Origin: JBELHR01 sp042091275
Lineage (GTDB): Bacteria; Bacteroidota; Bacteroidia; Flavobacteriales; Flavobacteriaceae
Direction: 5' to 3'
Assembly: GCA_042091275.1 (NCBI GenBank)
Contig: JBELHR010000030.1
Coordinates: forward strand, 1 to 20,798
DNA length: 20,798 nucleotides
In this document: piece by piece, positions 1 to 6,724 of the stretch
How the letters are laid out: each line of letters opens with the position of its first letter
How positions within the stretch are numbered: the stretch's first letter is position 1
Position numbers and translations under genes: made by a program
The notes under the pieces: model-generated
What the model was told of the DNA's origin: nothing
Database searches by the model: none
The model's input: only the letters and a program-made list of their open reading frames with translations

Positions 1-48
1 ATAGAATCGACTAATTCAAGTATAAGAAAATTTGATTTTCGTCTCATT

Positions 49-76
49 TTTGAAAAGCCTTTTATATGTACCTTTG
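49..76 (+). promoter_or_regulatory. Promoter of trxA (Bacteroidota type)
   Basis: TTTG at 49-52 and TACCTTTG at 69-76, separated by 16 bases, match the Bacteroidota sigma-factor consensus TTTG...TAnnTTTG with a slightly short spacer. The -7 box ends 25 bases before the ATG at 102, so an in-frame ATG at 66 lies inside the promoter and cannot be the start. Confidence 0.7.
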
Positions 77-101
77 TGGTATAACATTAAGAAATAAGAT
101 T

Positions 102-419
102 ATGGCTTTAGAAATTACAGATGCAACTTTCGAAGAAGTAGTATTAAAATCAGATAAACCAGTATTAGTTGACTTTTGGGCAGCTTGGTGTGGACCTTGT
201 AGAATGGTTGGACCAGTAATTGAAGAAATCGCTACAGATTATGACGGTAAAGCAGTCGTAGGAAAAGTAGATGTGGATGCTAACCAAGAATTTGCAGCTA
301 AATACGGTGTGAGAAACATTCCAACAGTTTTGCTTTTCAAAAACGGAGAAGTAGTTGATAAACAAGTTGGTGTAGCTCCAAAAACTACATATACAGCAAA
401 GATTGATGCAGCGATGTAA
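102..419 (+). CDS. trxA: Thioredoxin
   Basis: Small cytosolic dithiol-disulfide oxidoreductase that reduces protein disulfides and is itself recycled by thioredoxin reductase, which is not in this window. The 105-residue protein has the usual thioredoxin length, the active site W29-C30-G31-P32-C33 in the context FWAAWCGPC, and the cis-proline at P74 in RNIPT. I start it at the ATG at 102 (MALEITD) rather than the in-frame ATG at 66, because the -7 promoter box covers 69-76 and the extra 12 residues are not part of the fold. It has its own promoter and a hairpin terminator 23 bases after the stop, so it appears monocistronic. There is no signal peptide, which separates it from the periplasmic TlpA-like proteins further right. 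The family assignment is very secure. Confidence 0.97.
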   Translation: MALEITDATFEEVVLKSDKPVLVDFWAAWCGPCRMVGPVIEEIATDYDGKAVVGKVDVDANQEFAAKYGVRNIPTVLLFKNGEVVDKQVGVAPKTTYTAKIDAAM

Positions 420-441
420 TCGATTTTGAACAGAATTTAAG

Positions 442-469
442 AGGTCTAGATTTTTCTAGGCCTTTTTTT
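442..469 (+). terminator. Rho-independent terminator of trxA
   Basis: A 9-base stem AGGTCTAGA / TCTAGGCCT (one T-G pair) with a TTTT loop is followed by a run of T to 469. It lies 23 bases after the trxA stop. Confidence 0.85.
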
Positions 470-481
470 ATTTAAAAACCC

Positions 482-511
482 TTGTGAATTGACAAAAGCA
501 ATGTATATTTG
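482..511 (+). promoter_or_regulatory. Promoter of tRNA-Asp
   Basis: TTG at 482-484 and TATATTTG at 504-511 with a 19-base spacer match the Bacteroidota promoter consensus. The -7 box ends 17 bases before the mature tRNA. Confidence 0.75.
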
Positions 512-528
512 CAATCGCTAAATGCAAC

Positions 529-602
529 GGTCTGGTAGTTCAGTTGGTTAGAATACCTGCCTGTCACGCAGGGGGTCGCGAGTTCGAGTCTCGTCCAGAC
601 CG
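529..602 (+). tRNA. tRNA-Asp (GTC)
   Basis: The 74-base cloverleaf has acceptor arms GGTCTGG (529-535) and CCAGACC (595-601) with discriminator G602. The anticodon stem CCTGC/GCAGG encloses a loop with anticodon GTC at 563-565, and the T loop GTTCGAG is present. The 3' CCA is not encoded and must be added after transcription. The gene stands alone with its own promoter and terminator. Confidence 0.97.
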
Positions 603-603
603 C

Positions 604-636
604 AAAAACCGCTTCGATTTCGAAGCGGTTTTTTTT
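604..636 (+). terminator. Rho-independent terminator of tRNA-Asp
   Basis: A 13-base stem, with core ACCGCTTCG / CGAAGCGGT flanked by A and T runs, has an ATTT loop and ends in T to 636. It begins two bases after the tRNA. Confidence 0.9.
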
Positions 637-690
637 ATGATATTAAAAATAGAGAACAGATTGACTTATCTTTAACCTCAAAGTGACTTT

Positions 691-1476
691 ATGGATAATA
701 CGACATCGATAAATATCAATAAATATATTTCCTCGACCGGGATCTGTTCCAGACGAGAAGCCGAAAGATTTATAGAACAGGGTCTGGTAAAGATCAATGG
801 AGAAACGGCGATTTTGGGCAATCGCGTAAGAGAAGGAGATGAGGTTACGCTTAAAGGGGAAGCACTTCAGCCCAAAGCAAAACCAGTTTATATCGCATTG
901 AACAAACCTGTCGGAGTGGTTTGTACCACCGATAGTAAAGAGCCTAAAAACATCGTTCGATACTTAAATTACGGTCAAAGACTTTTTCCAATCGGAAGAT
1001 TAGACAAGCCTTCAGAAGGATTGATATTTTTGACCAACGATGGAGATATTGTAAACAAAATCCTGAGAGCAGGGAACAATCACCAGAAGGAATATATCGT
1101 GGAAGTGGACGCAGATATCGATGAGGACTTTGTCCGTAGAATGTCTGGAGGCCTACCTATTTTGGGAAAAATCACCAAGAAATGCCAGGTAGAAAAAATC
1201 GGGAGACGAAGCTTTAAAATAGTTTTGACCGAGGGACTCAACAGGCAAATTCGTCGAATGACCAGCTACTTGGGTTATGAAGTTACCAGGTTGCAAAGGT
1301 CGCGTATTATGAATATTTCACTGGAGGGAATTAAATACGGCGAATGGAGAGAGCTCAATTCGGAGGAGGTTTCGGGACTTATGTCTCTGGTAGCTAACTC
1401 CAGTAAAACACAAGAGGCATCCACCCCAAATAAAAAAGCAAAATCCTCTAAGCCCAAAAGGCGCAGAAGGAGTTAA
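691..1476 (+). CDS. rluF: 23S rRNA pseudouridine synthase, RluF family
   Basis: RsuA-family pseudouridine synthase. In E. coli RluF isomerises U2604 of 23S rRNA and also modifies tRNA-Tyr; the same target is inferred here. The 261-residue protein has an N-terminal S4 RNA-binding domain (residues about 8-55, with KYISSTGICSRREAERFIEQG). The catalytic domain has the motif GRLDKPSEG with catalytic Asp105, and then KILRAGN, ILGKITKKC and GLNRQIRRM, which match my memory of RluF better than RluB or RsuA. The last 30 residues are low-complexity and strongly basic, ending KRRRRS, as in other RluF proteins with charged tails. A near-consensus -7 box TATCTTTA lies at 667-674. The stop is 20 bases from the tgt ATG, so the two RNA-modifying genes could be cotranscribed. 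RluF versus another RsuA-type subfamily is the only doubt. Confidence 0.88.
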   Translation: MDNTTSININKYISSTGICSRREAERFIEQGLVKINGETAILGNRVREGDEVTLKGEALQPKAKPVYIALNKPVGVVCTTDSKEPKNIVRYLNYGQRLFPIGRLDKPSEGLIFLTNDGDIVNKILRAGNNHQKEYIVEVDADIDEDFVRRMSGGLPILGKITKKCQVEKIGRRSFKIVLTEGLNRQIRRMTSYLGYEVTRLQRSRIMNISLEGIKYGEWRELNSEEVSGLMSLVANSSKTQEASTPNKKAKSSKPKRRRRS

Positions 1477-1481
1477 ATATT

Positions 1482-1489
1482 TATCTTTG
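1482..1489 (+). promoter_or_regulatory. Possible internal promoter for tgt (-7 box only)
   Basis: TATCTTTG is a perfect TAnnTTTG box ending 6 bases before the tgt ATG at 1496. No TTG is visible at the -33 distance, so it may be weak or fortuitous. If used, the transcript would be leaderless or nearly so. Confidence 0.4.
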
Positions 1490-1495
1490 ACACTT

Positions 1496-2626
1496 ATGAA
1501 ATTTGATTTAGAAGCAAAAGATGCAGGCTCAAAAGCAAGAGCTGGAAAGTTTCACACCGACCACGGAGTTATTGAGACTCCTATATTTATGCCTGTTGGG
1601 ACAGTAGGAACAGTCAAAGGAGTGCATCAAAGAGAACTCAAGGAGGATATCAAACCCGATATTATTCTGGGAAATACCTATCACTTATACCTAAGGCCAG
1701 GAACAGAAATTCTGGAAAAGGCAGGTGGTTTGCACAAGTTTATGAATTGGGACGCACCTATTTTGACCGATTCGGGAGGGTATCAGGTATACTCTCTTTC
1801 CGGGAGGAGAAAAATCAATGAAGAGGGAGTCAAATTCAAATCTCATATAGATGGTTCTTATCACTTTTTTACTCCTGAAAATGTAATGGAGATTCAAGGG
1901 AAAATTGGAGCGGATATCATTATGGCTTTTGACGAATGTACTCCTTATCCATGTGATTATAATTATGCAAAGAGATCCATGCATATGACCCATAGATGGC
2001 TGGAGCGATGTATTACGCATTTTGATAAAATGCCAAGGACTTACGATTATAACCAATGCTTGTTTCCAATTGTCCAAGGAAGTACTTATAAAGACTTGAG
2101 AAAACAATCCGCAGAATATATAGCCTCCAAAGACGCTGTAGGAAATGCCATAGGTGGACTTTCTGTAGGAGAGCCAGCAGAAGAAATGTATGGAATGACG
2201 GAGGTGGTTTGTTCGGTTTTACCGGAAGATAAACCGCGTTATTTGATGGGAGTTGGTACTCCGATAAATATCCTAGAAAATATCGCCTTGGGAGTAGATA
2301 TGTTCGATTGCGTAATGCCTACAAGGAATGCGAGAAATGGAATGTTATTTACTGCTCATGGAAGTATCAATATAAAAAACAGAAAATGGGCAGATGATTT
2401 CTCTCCAATTGACGAGATGGGTCATACTTACGTGGATTTACAATACTCCAAAGCCTATTTGAGACATCTATTTGCCGCTAATGAATTTTTAGGGAAACAA
2501 ATTGCCACAATTCACAATTTAGGTTTTTATATTTGGTTAGTGAGAGAAGCCAGACGACGAATCATCGCTGGGGACTTTGCCACCTGGAAGCAAATGATGG
2601 TTAATCAAATGAACAAGCGCTTATAA
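1496..2626 (+). CDS. tgt: Queuine/preQ1 tRNA-ribosyltransferase (TGT)
   Basis: Exchanges guanine 34 of tRNAs with GUN anticodons (Asp, Asn, His, Tyr) for preQ1 on the way to queuosine; the tRNA-Asp(GTC) at 529-602 is a natural substrate. The 376-residue TIM barrel has the substrate motif TDSGG (D92), FDEC (D146), the GGLSVGE loop (220-226) and the nucleophile D271 in DMFDCVMPTRNARNG. The striking difference from E. coli Tgt is the C-terminal zinc site. The three cysteines of CxCxxC are replaced by G309, T311 and D314, though the following YSKAYLRHL and the fourth ligand position H340 in TIHNL remain. Other Bacteroidota Tgt proteins may share this, which I could not check. I start at ATG 1496; an in-frame TTG at 1487 lies inside a -7 box. 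The next gene starts 21 bases after the stop. Confidence 0.95.
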   Translation: MKFDLEAKDAGSKARAGKFHTDHGVIETPIFMPVGTVGTVKGVHQRELKEDIKPDIILGNTYHLYLRPGTEILEKAGGLHKFMNWDAPILTDSGGYQVYSLSGRRKINEEGVKFKSHIDGSYHFFTPENVMEIQGKIGADIIMAFDECTPYPCDYNYAKRSMHMTHRWLERCITHFDKMPRTYDYNQCLFPIVQGSTYKDLRKQSAEYIASKDAVGNAIGGLSVGEPAEEMYGMTEVVCSVLPEDKPRYLMGVGTPINILENIALGVDMFDCVMPTRNARNGMLFTAHGSINIKNRKWADDFSPIDEMGHTYVDLQYSKAYLRHLFAANEFLGKQIATIHNLGFYIWLVREARRRIIAGDFATWKQMMVNQMNKRL

Positions 2627-2647
2627 GCGACAATAACACAGAGATTC

Positions 2648-3733
2648 ATGAGGATTTTAGATTGGTATTTATTAAAACGGTATTTGGTGAGTTTCTTTTT
2701 CACCTTATTGGTTTTTATACCGATTGCAATAGCGATTGACGTATCGGAAAAAATCGACAAATTTATAAGCTCAGGGCTCAGTTTTTTTGAGGTCGTAGAT
2801 CAGTATTATATAGCATTTGTCATTTATTACTCCAACACGTTTTTGCCTTTGGCCCTTTTTATTTCTGTAATTATGTTTACCTCTAAACTGGCGGGAAACA
2901 CAGAAATAGTTGCCATAAATAGCTCGCAAATTTCCTTTACCAGATTTCTGTTGCCCTATTTAATAGGATCTTCCATCGTATTTGTTTACGCTTTGGGGAT
3001 GAATCACTTTATAGTACCCAAAAGTCAAAAGCAATTTTTGAAATTTGAAAAAGACTATATAAAAACCAATAGAAAAACTCAAAAAACGGTTAATAATATC
3101 AGTTTGCAATTGGACGATAGCAGCTTTGTTTTTATTCGTAGGTTCGATTTTAAAAGAGGTACGGGATATAACTTTTCTTACGAAACCCATGACGGTCTCG
3201 ATCTGACCTATAAATTGACTGCTGCAAATATTTCTTACAAACCCAAGGATTCGGTATATCGTCTGAGTAGATATACAAAGAGAGTGGTCCGGCCAAACGG
3301 AGATGACTATATAGAAAGTGGAAGTAGTTTAGATACTATATTTTCATTTACCAATGAGGACTTAGAAGTTTCAGAATCCAAGGCCAAAGAAATGACTACT
3401 CCGGAGGTAAATGAGTTTATAGAAGCCGCAAAGAGTCGCGGGGTTAAAAACTTAAATATTTATTTTGTAGAGCGTTACAAGCGAACGAGCTTACCAGTTT
3501 CTGCATTTATCTTGACTTTGATAGCAGTATCTCTTGCCTCTAGGAAAAAAAGAGGAGGCTTAGGAGTCAATCTCGCCATTGGAATCACCTTGATGTTCAC
3601 TTATGTTTTTCTTATGAAAGTGGGGGAAGTGCTCGGTTCTGTCGCCGGGTCAAGTGCTTTATTATATGTTTGGCTCCCAAATATGGTTTTTGGAACCTTA
3701 TCTATTTATCTATACTACCGTGCAAAAAACTAA
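2648..3733 (+). CDS. lptG: LptF/LptG-family lipopolysaccharide export permease
   Basis: Inner-membrane permease of the YjgP/YjgQ family, which with LptB pulls lipopolysaccharide from the inner membrane toward the LptA bridge. The 361 residues show the family layout: three N-terminal membrane segments (about 11-31, 59-79, 98-118), a periplasmic beta-rich domain (about 119-278), and three C-terminal segments (about 281-298, 305-325, 335-357). The coupling region VERYKRTSLPVSAFILTLIA and the basic loop SRKKRGGLGVN after segment four are typical. Only one such gene is in the window, so its partner (LptF or a second copy) and LptB must be elsewhere. LptG rather than LptF is chosen by general resemblance and gene order, not by a decisive motif. 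It follows tgt by 21 bases and overlaps the next gene by 14, so tgt, this gene and the EamA gene are likely one transcript. Confidence 0.85.
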   Translation: MRILDWYLLKRYLVSFFFTLLVFIPIAIAIDVSEKIDKFISSGLSFFEVVDQYYIAFVIYYSNTFLPLALFISVIMFTSKLAGNTEIVAINSSQISFTRFLLPYLIGSSIVFVYALGMNHFIVPKSQKQFLKFEKDYIKTNRKTQKTVNNISLQLDDSSFVFIRRFDFKRGTGYNFSYETHDGLDLTYKLTAANISYKPKDSVYRLSRYTKRVVRPNGDDYIESGSSLDTIFSFTNEDLEVSESKAKEMTTPEVNEFIEAAKSRGVKNLNIYFVERYKRTSLPVSAFILTLIAVSLASRKKRGGLGVNLAIGITLMFTYVFLMKVGEVLGSVAGSSALLYVWLPNMVFGTLSIYLYYRAKN

Positions 3734-4625
3734 AATTCAGAATTACCTCTTACTCCATTTTATAGTCTTTATTTGGGGTTTTACAGCCATTTTAGGCGCT
3801 CTTATTAGCTTAGATGCCATTCCACTTGTATGGTATCGCATGGGATTTGCAGTTTTGTTTATTGGATTGTATCTGATTTTTCAAAAGAAAGATCTTCGGG
3901 TCAATTCCAAAACCCTATACAAGTTGATCATCGCCGGAACGGTAATAGCTGCTCATTGGATTACCTTTTTTGCTGCTATCAAAGTATCCAACGTCTCTGT
4001 AGCCTTAATTACCATGAGTACGGGAGCCTTTTTTGGCAGTTTACTCGAACCGCTTTTTTTTAGGCGAAGAGTCTATAAATTCGAGGTGTTTTTGGGTCTT
4101 GTGGTTATCTTGGCTCTCTATCTGATTTTTAGAGAGGACGATACGAGTCAGATGAATCCTAACTATGTGCTCGGGGTTACATACGGTTTGATATCCTCCT
4201 TTTTGGCTGCCATATTTTCCGTGATGAATGGACTTTTGGTAAAAGAACATCCTCCGGTTATTATATCCTTCTACGAACTCGGTTTTGGAGCCCTAGCTAT
4301 AAGTGTTTTTATGGCCTTTAGCGGAGGCTTTGAGCCCGGCTTGTTTGCCTTGGAATGGATGGATTGGATATACCTTTTGTTGCTGGCAAGTGTATGTACG
4401 GCCTTTGCCTTTATTATGTCGGTACAGGTGATGAAAGTACTCAGCCCGTATACCGTTATGCTAACCACAAATCTAGAACCAGTGTATGGAATTATACTCG
4501 CTCTTTTGATTTTTGGGGAAAAAGAACATATGGGTTTGCGTTTTTATATCGGAGGTGCAGTGATTCTTGGGGTGGTAATATGCAATGGGATTTTGAAGAA
4601 TGGAATAGGTAAAAAAAGAAAATAA
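3720..4625 (+). CDS. EamA/DMT-superfamily transporter
   Basis: Ten-helix inner-membrane permease of the drug/metabolite transporter superfamily; the substrate cannot be told from sequence. The 301-residue protein consists of two EamA repeats, roughly residues 9-137 and 150-291. Each repeat has a Glu-Pro turn before its last helix: LEPLF (109-113) and NLEPVYG (251-257). The C-terminus is short and basic (KNGIGKKRK). The start is taken as GTG at 3720, which reads MQKTKIQNYLLLHF and overlaps the end of the permease gene by 14 bases, a sign of translational coupling. An open frame reaching back to 3654 lies wholly within that permease gene. No ATG is available near the first helix. No terminator separates it from accA, 51 bases on. 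Confidence 0.85.
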   Translation: MQKTKIQNYLLLHFIVFIWGFTAILGALISLDAIPLVWYRMGFAVLFIGLYLIFQKKDLRVNSKTLYKLIIAGTVIAAHWITFFAAIKVSNVSVALITMSTGAFFGSLLEPLFFRRRVYKFEVFLGLVVILALYLIFREDDTSQMNPNYVLGVTYGLISSFLAAIFSVMNGLLVKEHPPVIISFYELGFGALAISVFMAFSGGFEPGLFALEWMDWIYLLLLASVCTAFAFIMSVQVMKVLSPYTVMLTTNLEPVYGIILALLIFGEKEHMGLRFYIGGAVILGVVICNGILKNGIGKKRK

Positions 4626-4650
4626 AAGTCGAGCTAGTTATATAAGTTTT

Positions 4651-4658
4651 TATATTTG
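4651..4658 (+). promoter_or_regulatory. Promoter of accA (-7 box)
   Basis: TATATTTG is a perfect TAnnTTTG box ending 18 bases before the accA ATG. No clear TTG is seen at the -33 position. Transcription from the upstream genes may also read through. Confidence 0.55.
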
Positions 4659-4676
4659 TAGCTACCAAAATATTGA

Positions 4677-5636
4677 ATGATGGAATATTTAGATTTTGAA
4701 TTACCAATAAAAGACCTAGAAGATCAACTAAACAAATGCGCGTTGATCGGAGAGGAAAGCGATGTCGATGTGACTGCGACATGCGAAGAATTACAGAAAA
4801 AGCTTTTAAAGACTAAGAAGTCCATATATAAAAATTTATCCGCTTGGCAGCGTGTTCAACTTTCTCGTCACCCAGATCGTCCTTATACTTTAGATTATAT
4901 TCAAGCACTTGCTGGAGATAGTTTTTTGGAATTGCACGGAGATAGAGGAGTCAAAGATGACAAAGCCATGATTGGTGGTTTGGGTAAGATAGGAGATCAA
5001 TCTTTTATGTTTATCGGCCAGCAAAAAGGAGTTAATACCAAGATGAGGCAGTACCGAAATTTTGGTATGGCAAATCCGGAAGGATATCGCAAGGCTTTGA
5101 GATTGATGAAAATGGCAGAGAAATTTGGAATCCCTGTGGTTACTTTGCTCGACACTCCAGGAGCTTATCCAGGATTGGAGGCTGAGGAGAGAGGACAAGG
5201 AGAAGCCATAGCTCGAAATATTTTAGAGATGACTAGACTCAAGACTCCTGTTATTTCTGTAGTAATTGGAGAGGGTGCATCTGGAGGAGCTATTGGAATC
5301 GGAGTAGGAGATCACGTATTTATGATGGAAAATACTTGGTATACGGTTATCTCTCCTGAATCTTGTTCGTCTATTTTATGGCGTTCATGGGAGTTTAAGG
5401 AAAAAGCAGCTGAAGCTTTGAAGTTGACTGCGGATGACATGAAAAAAATGAAGTTAATCGACGGAATTATAGAGGAGCCTCTAGGTGGCGCACACCGAGA
5501 TAGAGAGACTGCTTTTGATTCTGTGAAAAAGACCATTTTATCTTCTTTTGAAGCGCTTAAAAAATTAGACCACCAAGAGTTAGTGGAAAAGCGAATGGCC
5601 AAATACGACAATATGGGAGAATTCTCGGAAGGATAG
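4677..5636 (+). CDS. accA: Acetyl-CoA carboxylase carboxyltransferase subunit alpha
   Basis: Alpha subunit of the carboxyltransferase half of acetyl-CoA carboxylase. With AccD it moves the carboxyl group from biotin on AccB to acetyl-CoA, making malonyl-CoA for fatty-acid synthesis. The 319-residue length is normal. The N-terminal helical part (about 1-65) is followed by a crotonase-like fold with LDTPGAYPG (159-166) and the oxyanion-forming glycine-rich EGASGGAIGIG (199-209), and then the conserved SPESCSSILW (226-235). The start is ATGATG at 4677/4680; either Met may be used. AccB, AccC and AccD are not in the window. It has its own -7 box and ends at a strong two-way terminator. Confidence 0.97.
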   Translation: MMEYLDFELPIKDLEDQLNKCALIGEESDVDVTATCEELQKKLLKTKKSIYKNLSAWQRVQLSRHPDRPYTLDYIQALAGDSFLELHGDRGVKDDKAMIGGLGKIGDQSFMFIGQQKGVNTKMRQYRNFGMANPEGYRKALRLMKMAEKFGIPVVTLLDTPGAYPGLEAEERGQGEAIARNILEMTRLKTPVISVVIGEGASGGAIGIGVGDHVFMMENTWYTVISPESCSSILWRSWEFKEKAAEALKLTADDMKKMKLIDGIIEEPLGGAHRDRETAFDSVKKTILSSFEALKKLDHQELVEKRMAKYDNMGEFSEG

Positions 5637-5657
5637 AGAATAGCTCCATTAGCATAA

Positions 5658-5690
5658 AAAAAAGCCTTAGATAAAATCTAAGGCTTTTTT
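5658..5690. terminator. Bidirectional terminator between accA and the lipoprotein genes
   Basis: A perfect 15-base inverted repeat (5658-5672 and 5676-5690) with an AAA loop and core GCCTTAGAT/ATCTAAGGC. It has six A on the left and six T on the right, so it can terminate accA on the plus strand and the lipoprotein pair on the minus strand. Confidence 0.93.
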
Positions 5691-5706
5691 GTTGGTCTGT
5701 ATTTTT

Positions 5707-6714
5707 TTAGATGTCCAAGGACTGGAAGAGGTTGCGAATCACCTGTTCTTGTGATGGTCTAGGAGCATTTGCGCTGACAATTTTACCGGCTGGGTCTACC
5801 AAAATAAATCTTGGAATTCCTGTGATATTATATTCCATAGCAAAGGATTGATCCTCTCCTGCAAACAGCTGAATACCTCCGAGCTCGCGATCCGCGATCA
5901 TGTCTTTCCAAGCTTGATGTTTATTTAGTTTGTCTATAGAGATACTTACAAAATGTATGTTTTTCCCGTGGAAATCCTCTTCTAGTTGTTTTAAATACGG
6001 CATCTCCATTTTGCAAGGACCACACCAAGTCGCCCATATGTCGAGGTATACGTATTTTCCTTTTAAGTCTCCTAGAGAAGTGGTTCCTCCTTTTAGGTTT
6101 TCGTAATTTTCAAAAACCGGAGAAGTTTTTCCCGGAGCAAATTTCACTCTCATCGCGTGCTCTTGAGGATAAAATTGATTTAGAGCTTGAAAAAAGTTTT
6201 CGTGATCTTTTAGTTCATTTGCAGCTAAAGTCGAATCCAAATTCACTGCGTTATTTACTAGATTGTCTAAGGTTGCTCTGGATTCTGCTGCGTATTTTTG
6301 AAATTCTTCTGGTTCCAAAACAAAATAACGCTCTCTGTCGAAAAGCTCTTGGCTAATTCTCAATTTTTCATTTAGGTATTCGTTGGTTCCAGTTCCTTCT
6401 CCTGAGAAAGAAATACTACCGTCTTCTTCGGCATTTAGATTCAAGTCATAACCGTTTTTGAGAAATACAAAGGTTCTGTTTGATCCTATCACTACTTGGT
6501 AAAAACCTCCTTGGGCATTTTGAATGGTGTCCTGAAAGATACCGTCTTCGCCGATAGAAATATCTTTGGAACTCATACTCCCGTTTAGGGTAATTTCGCT
6601 GATACTAGCATCGGAAACAGAAGCCGAGAACTTAGCGTAGGTCATCGGTTTTTCCTCTGAACAAGATACGAGTATCAAACTCGCGATAATAAAAAGTTTA
6701 AATGCGTTTTTCAT
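5707..6714 (-). CDS. TlpA-like thioredoxin-domain lipoprotein (shorter paralogue)
   Basis: Predicted envelope lipoprotein with a periplasmic-type thioredoxin domain, probably a disulfide reductase or isomerase; its substrate is unknown. Of 335 residues, 1-17 are a lipoprotein signal peptide ending in the lipobox LVSC (Cys18). The following SEE resembles the lipoprotein export signal that sends Bacteroidota lipoproteins to the cell surface. Residues about 25-105 are a beta-rich DUF4369-like domain (family guess), and about 110-190 are mainly helical. The TlpA domain (about 198-335) has WCGPC with C231 and C234 and the cis-Pro301 in GIPRF. It starts 10 bases after the stop of the longer paralogue, and the two C-terminal domains are clearly more than half identical, so the pair arose by tandem duplication. 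It shares the promoter upstream of the longer gene. Confidence 0.85.
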   Translation of the reverse strand: MKNAFKLFIIASLILVSCSEEKPMTYAKFSASVSDASISEITLNGSMSSKDISIGEDGIFQDTIQNAQGGFYQVVIGSNRTFVFLKNGYDLNLNAEEDGSISFSGEGTGTNEYLNEKLRISQELFDRERYFVLEPEEFQKYAAESRATLDNLVNNAVNLDSTLAANELKDHENFFQALNQFYPQEHAMRVKFAPGKTSPVFENYENLKGGTTSLGDLKGKYVYLDIWATWCGPCKMEMPYLKQLEEDFHGKNIHFVSISIDKLNKHQAWKDMIADRELGGIQLFAGEDQSFAMEYNITGIPRFILVDPAGKIVSANAPRPSQEQVIRNLFQSLDI

Positions 6715-6724
6715 AAGTAGTAGC

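Noticed and set aside
529..690. tRNA-Asp as an integration site for a mobile element
   Set aside because: No integrase, no repeated tRNA 3' end and no change in gene type follow; only the terminator and rluF are present.
1691..2107. A 138-codon open frame on the minus strand inside tgt
   Set aside because: It lies fully antisense to a well-conserved gene, has no promoter box or recognisable domain, and its residue composition looks like a frame shadow.
3654..3719. Upstream extension of the EamA transporter
   Set aside because: These 22 codons lie wholly within the permease gene and precede the first membrane helix; GTG 3720 gives the normal family length.
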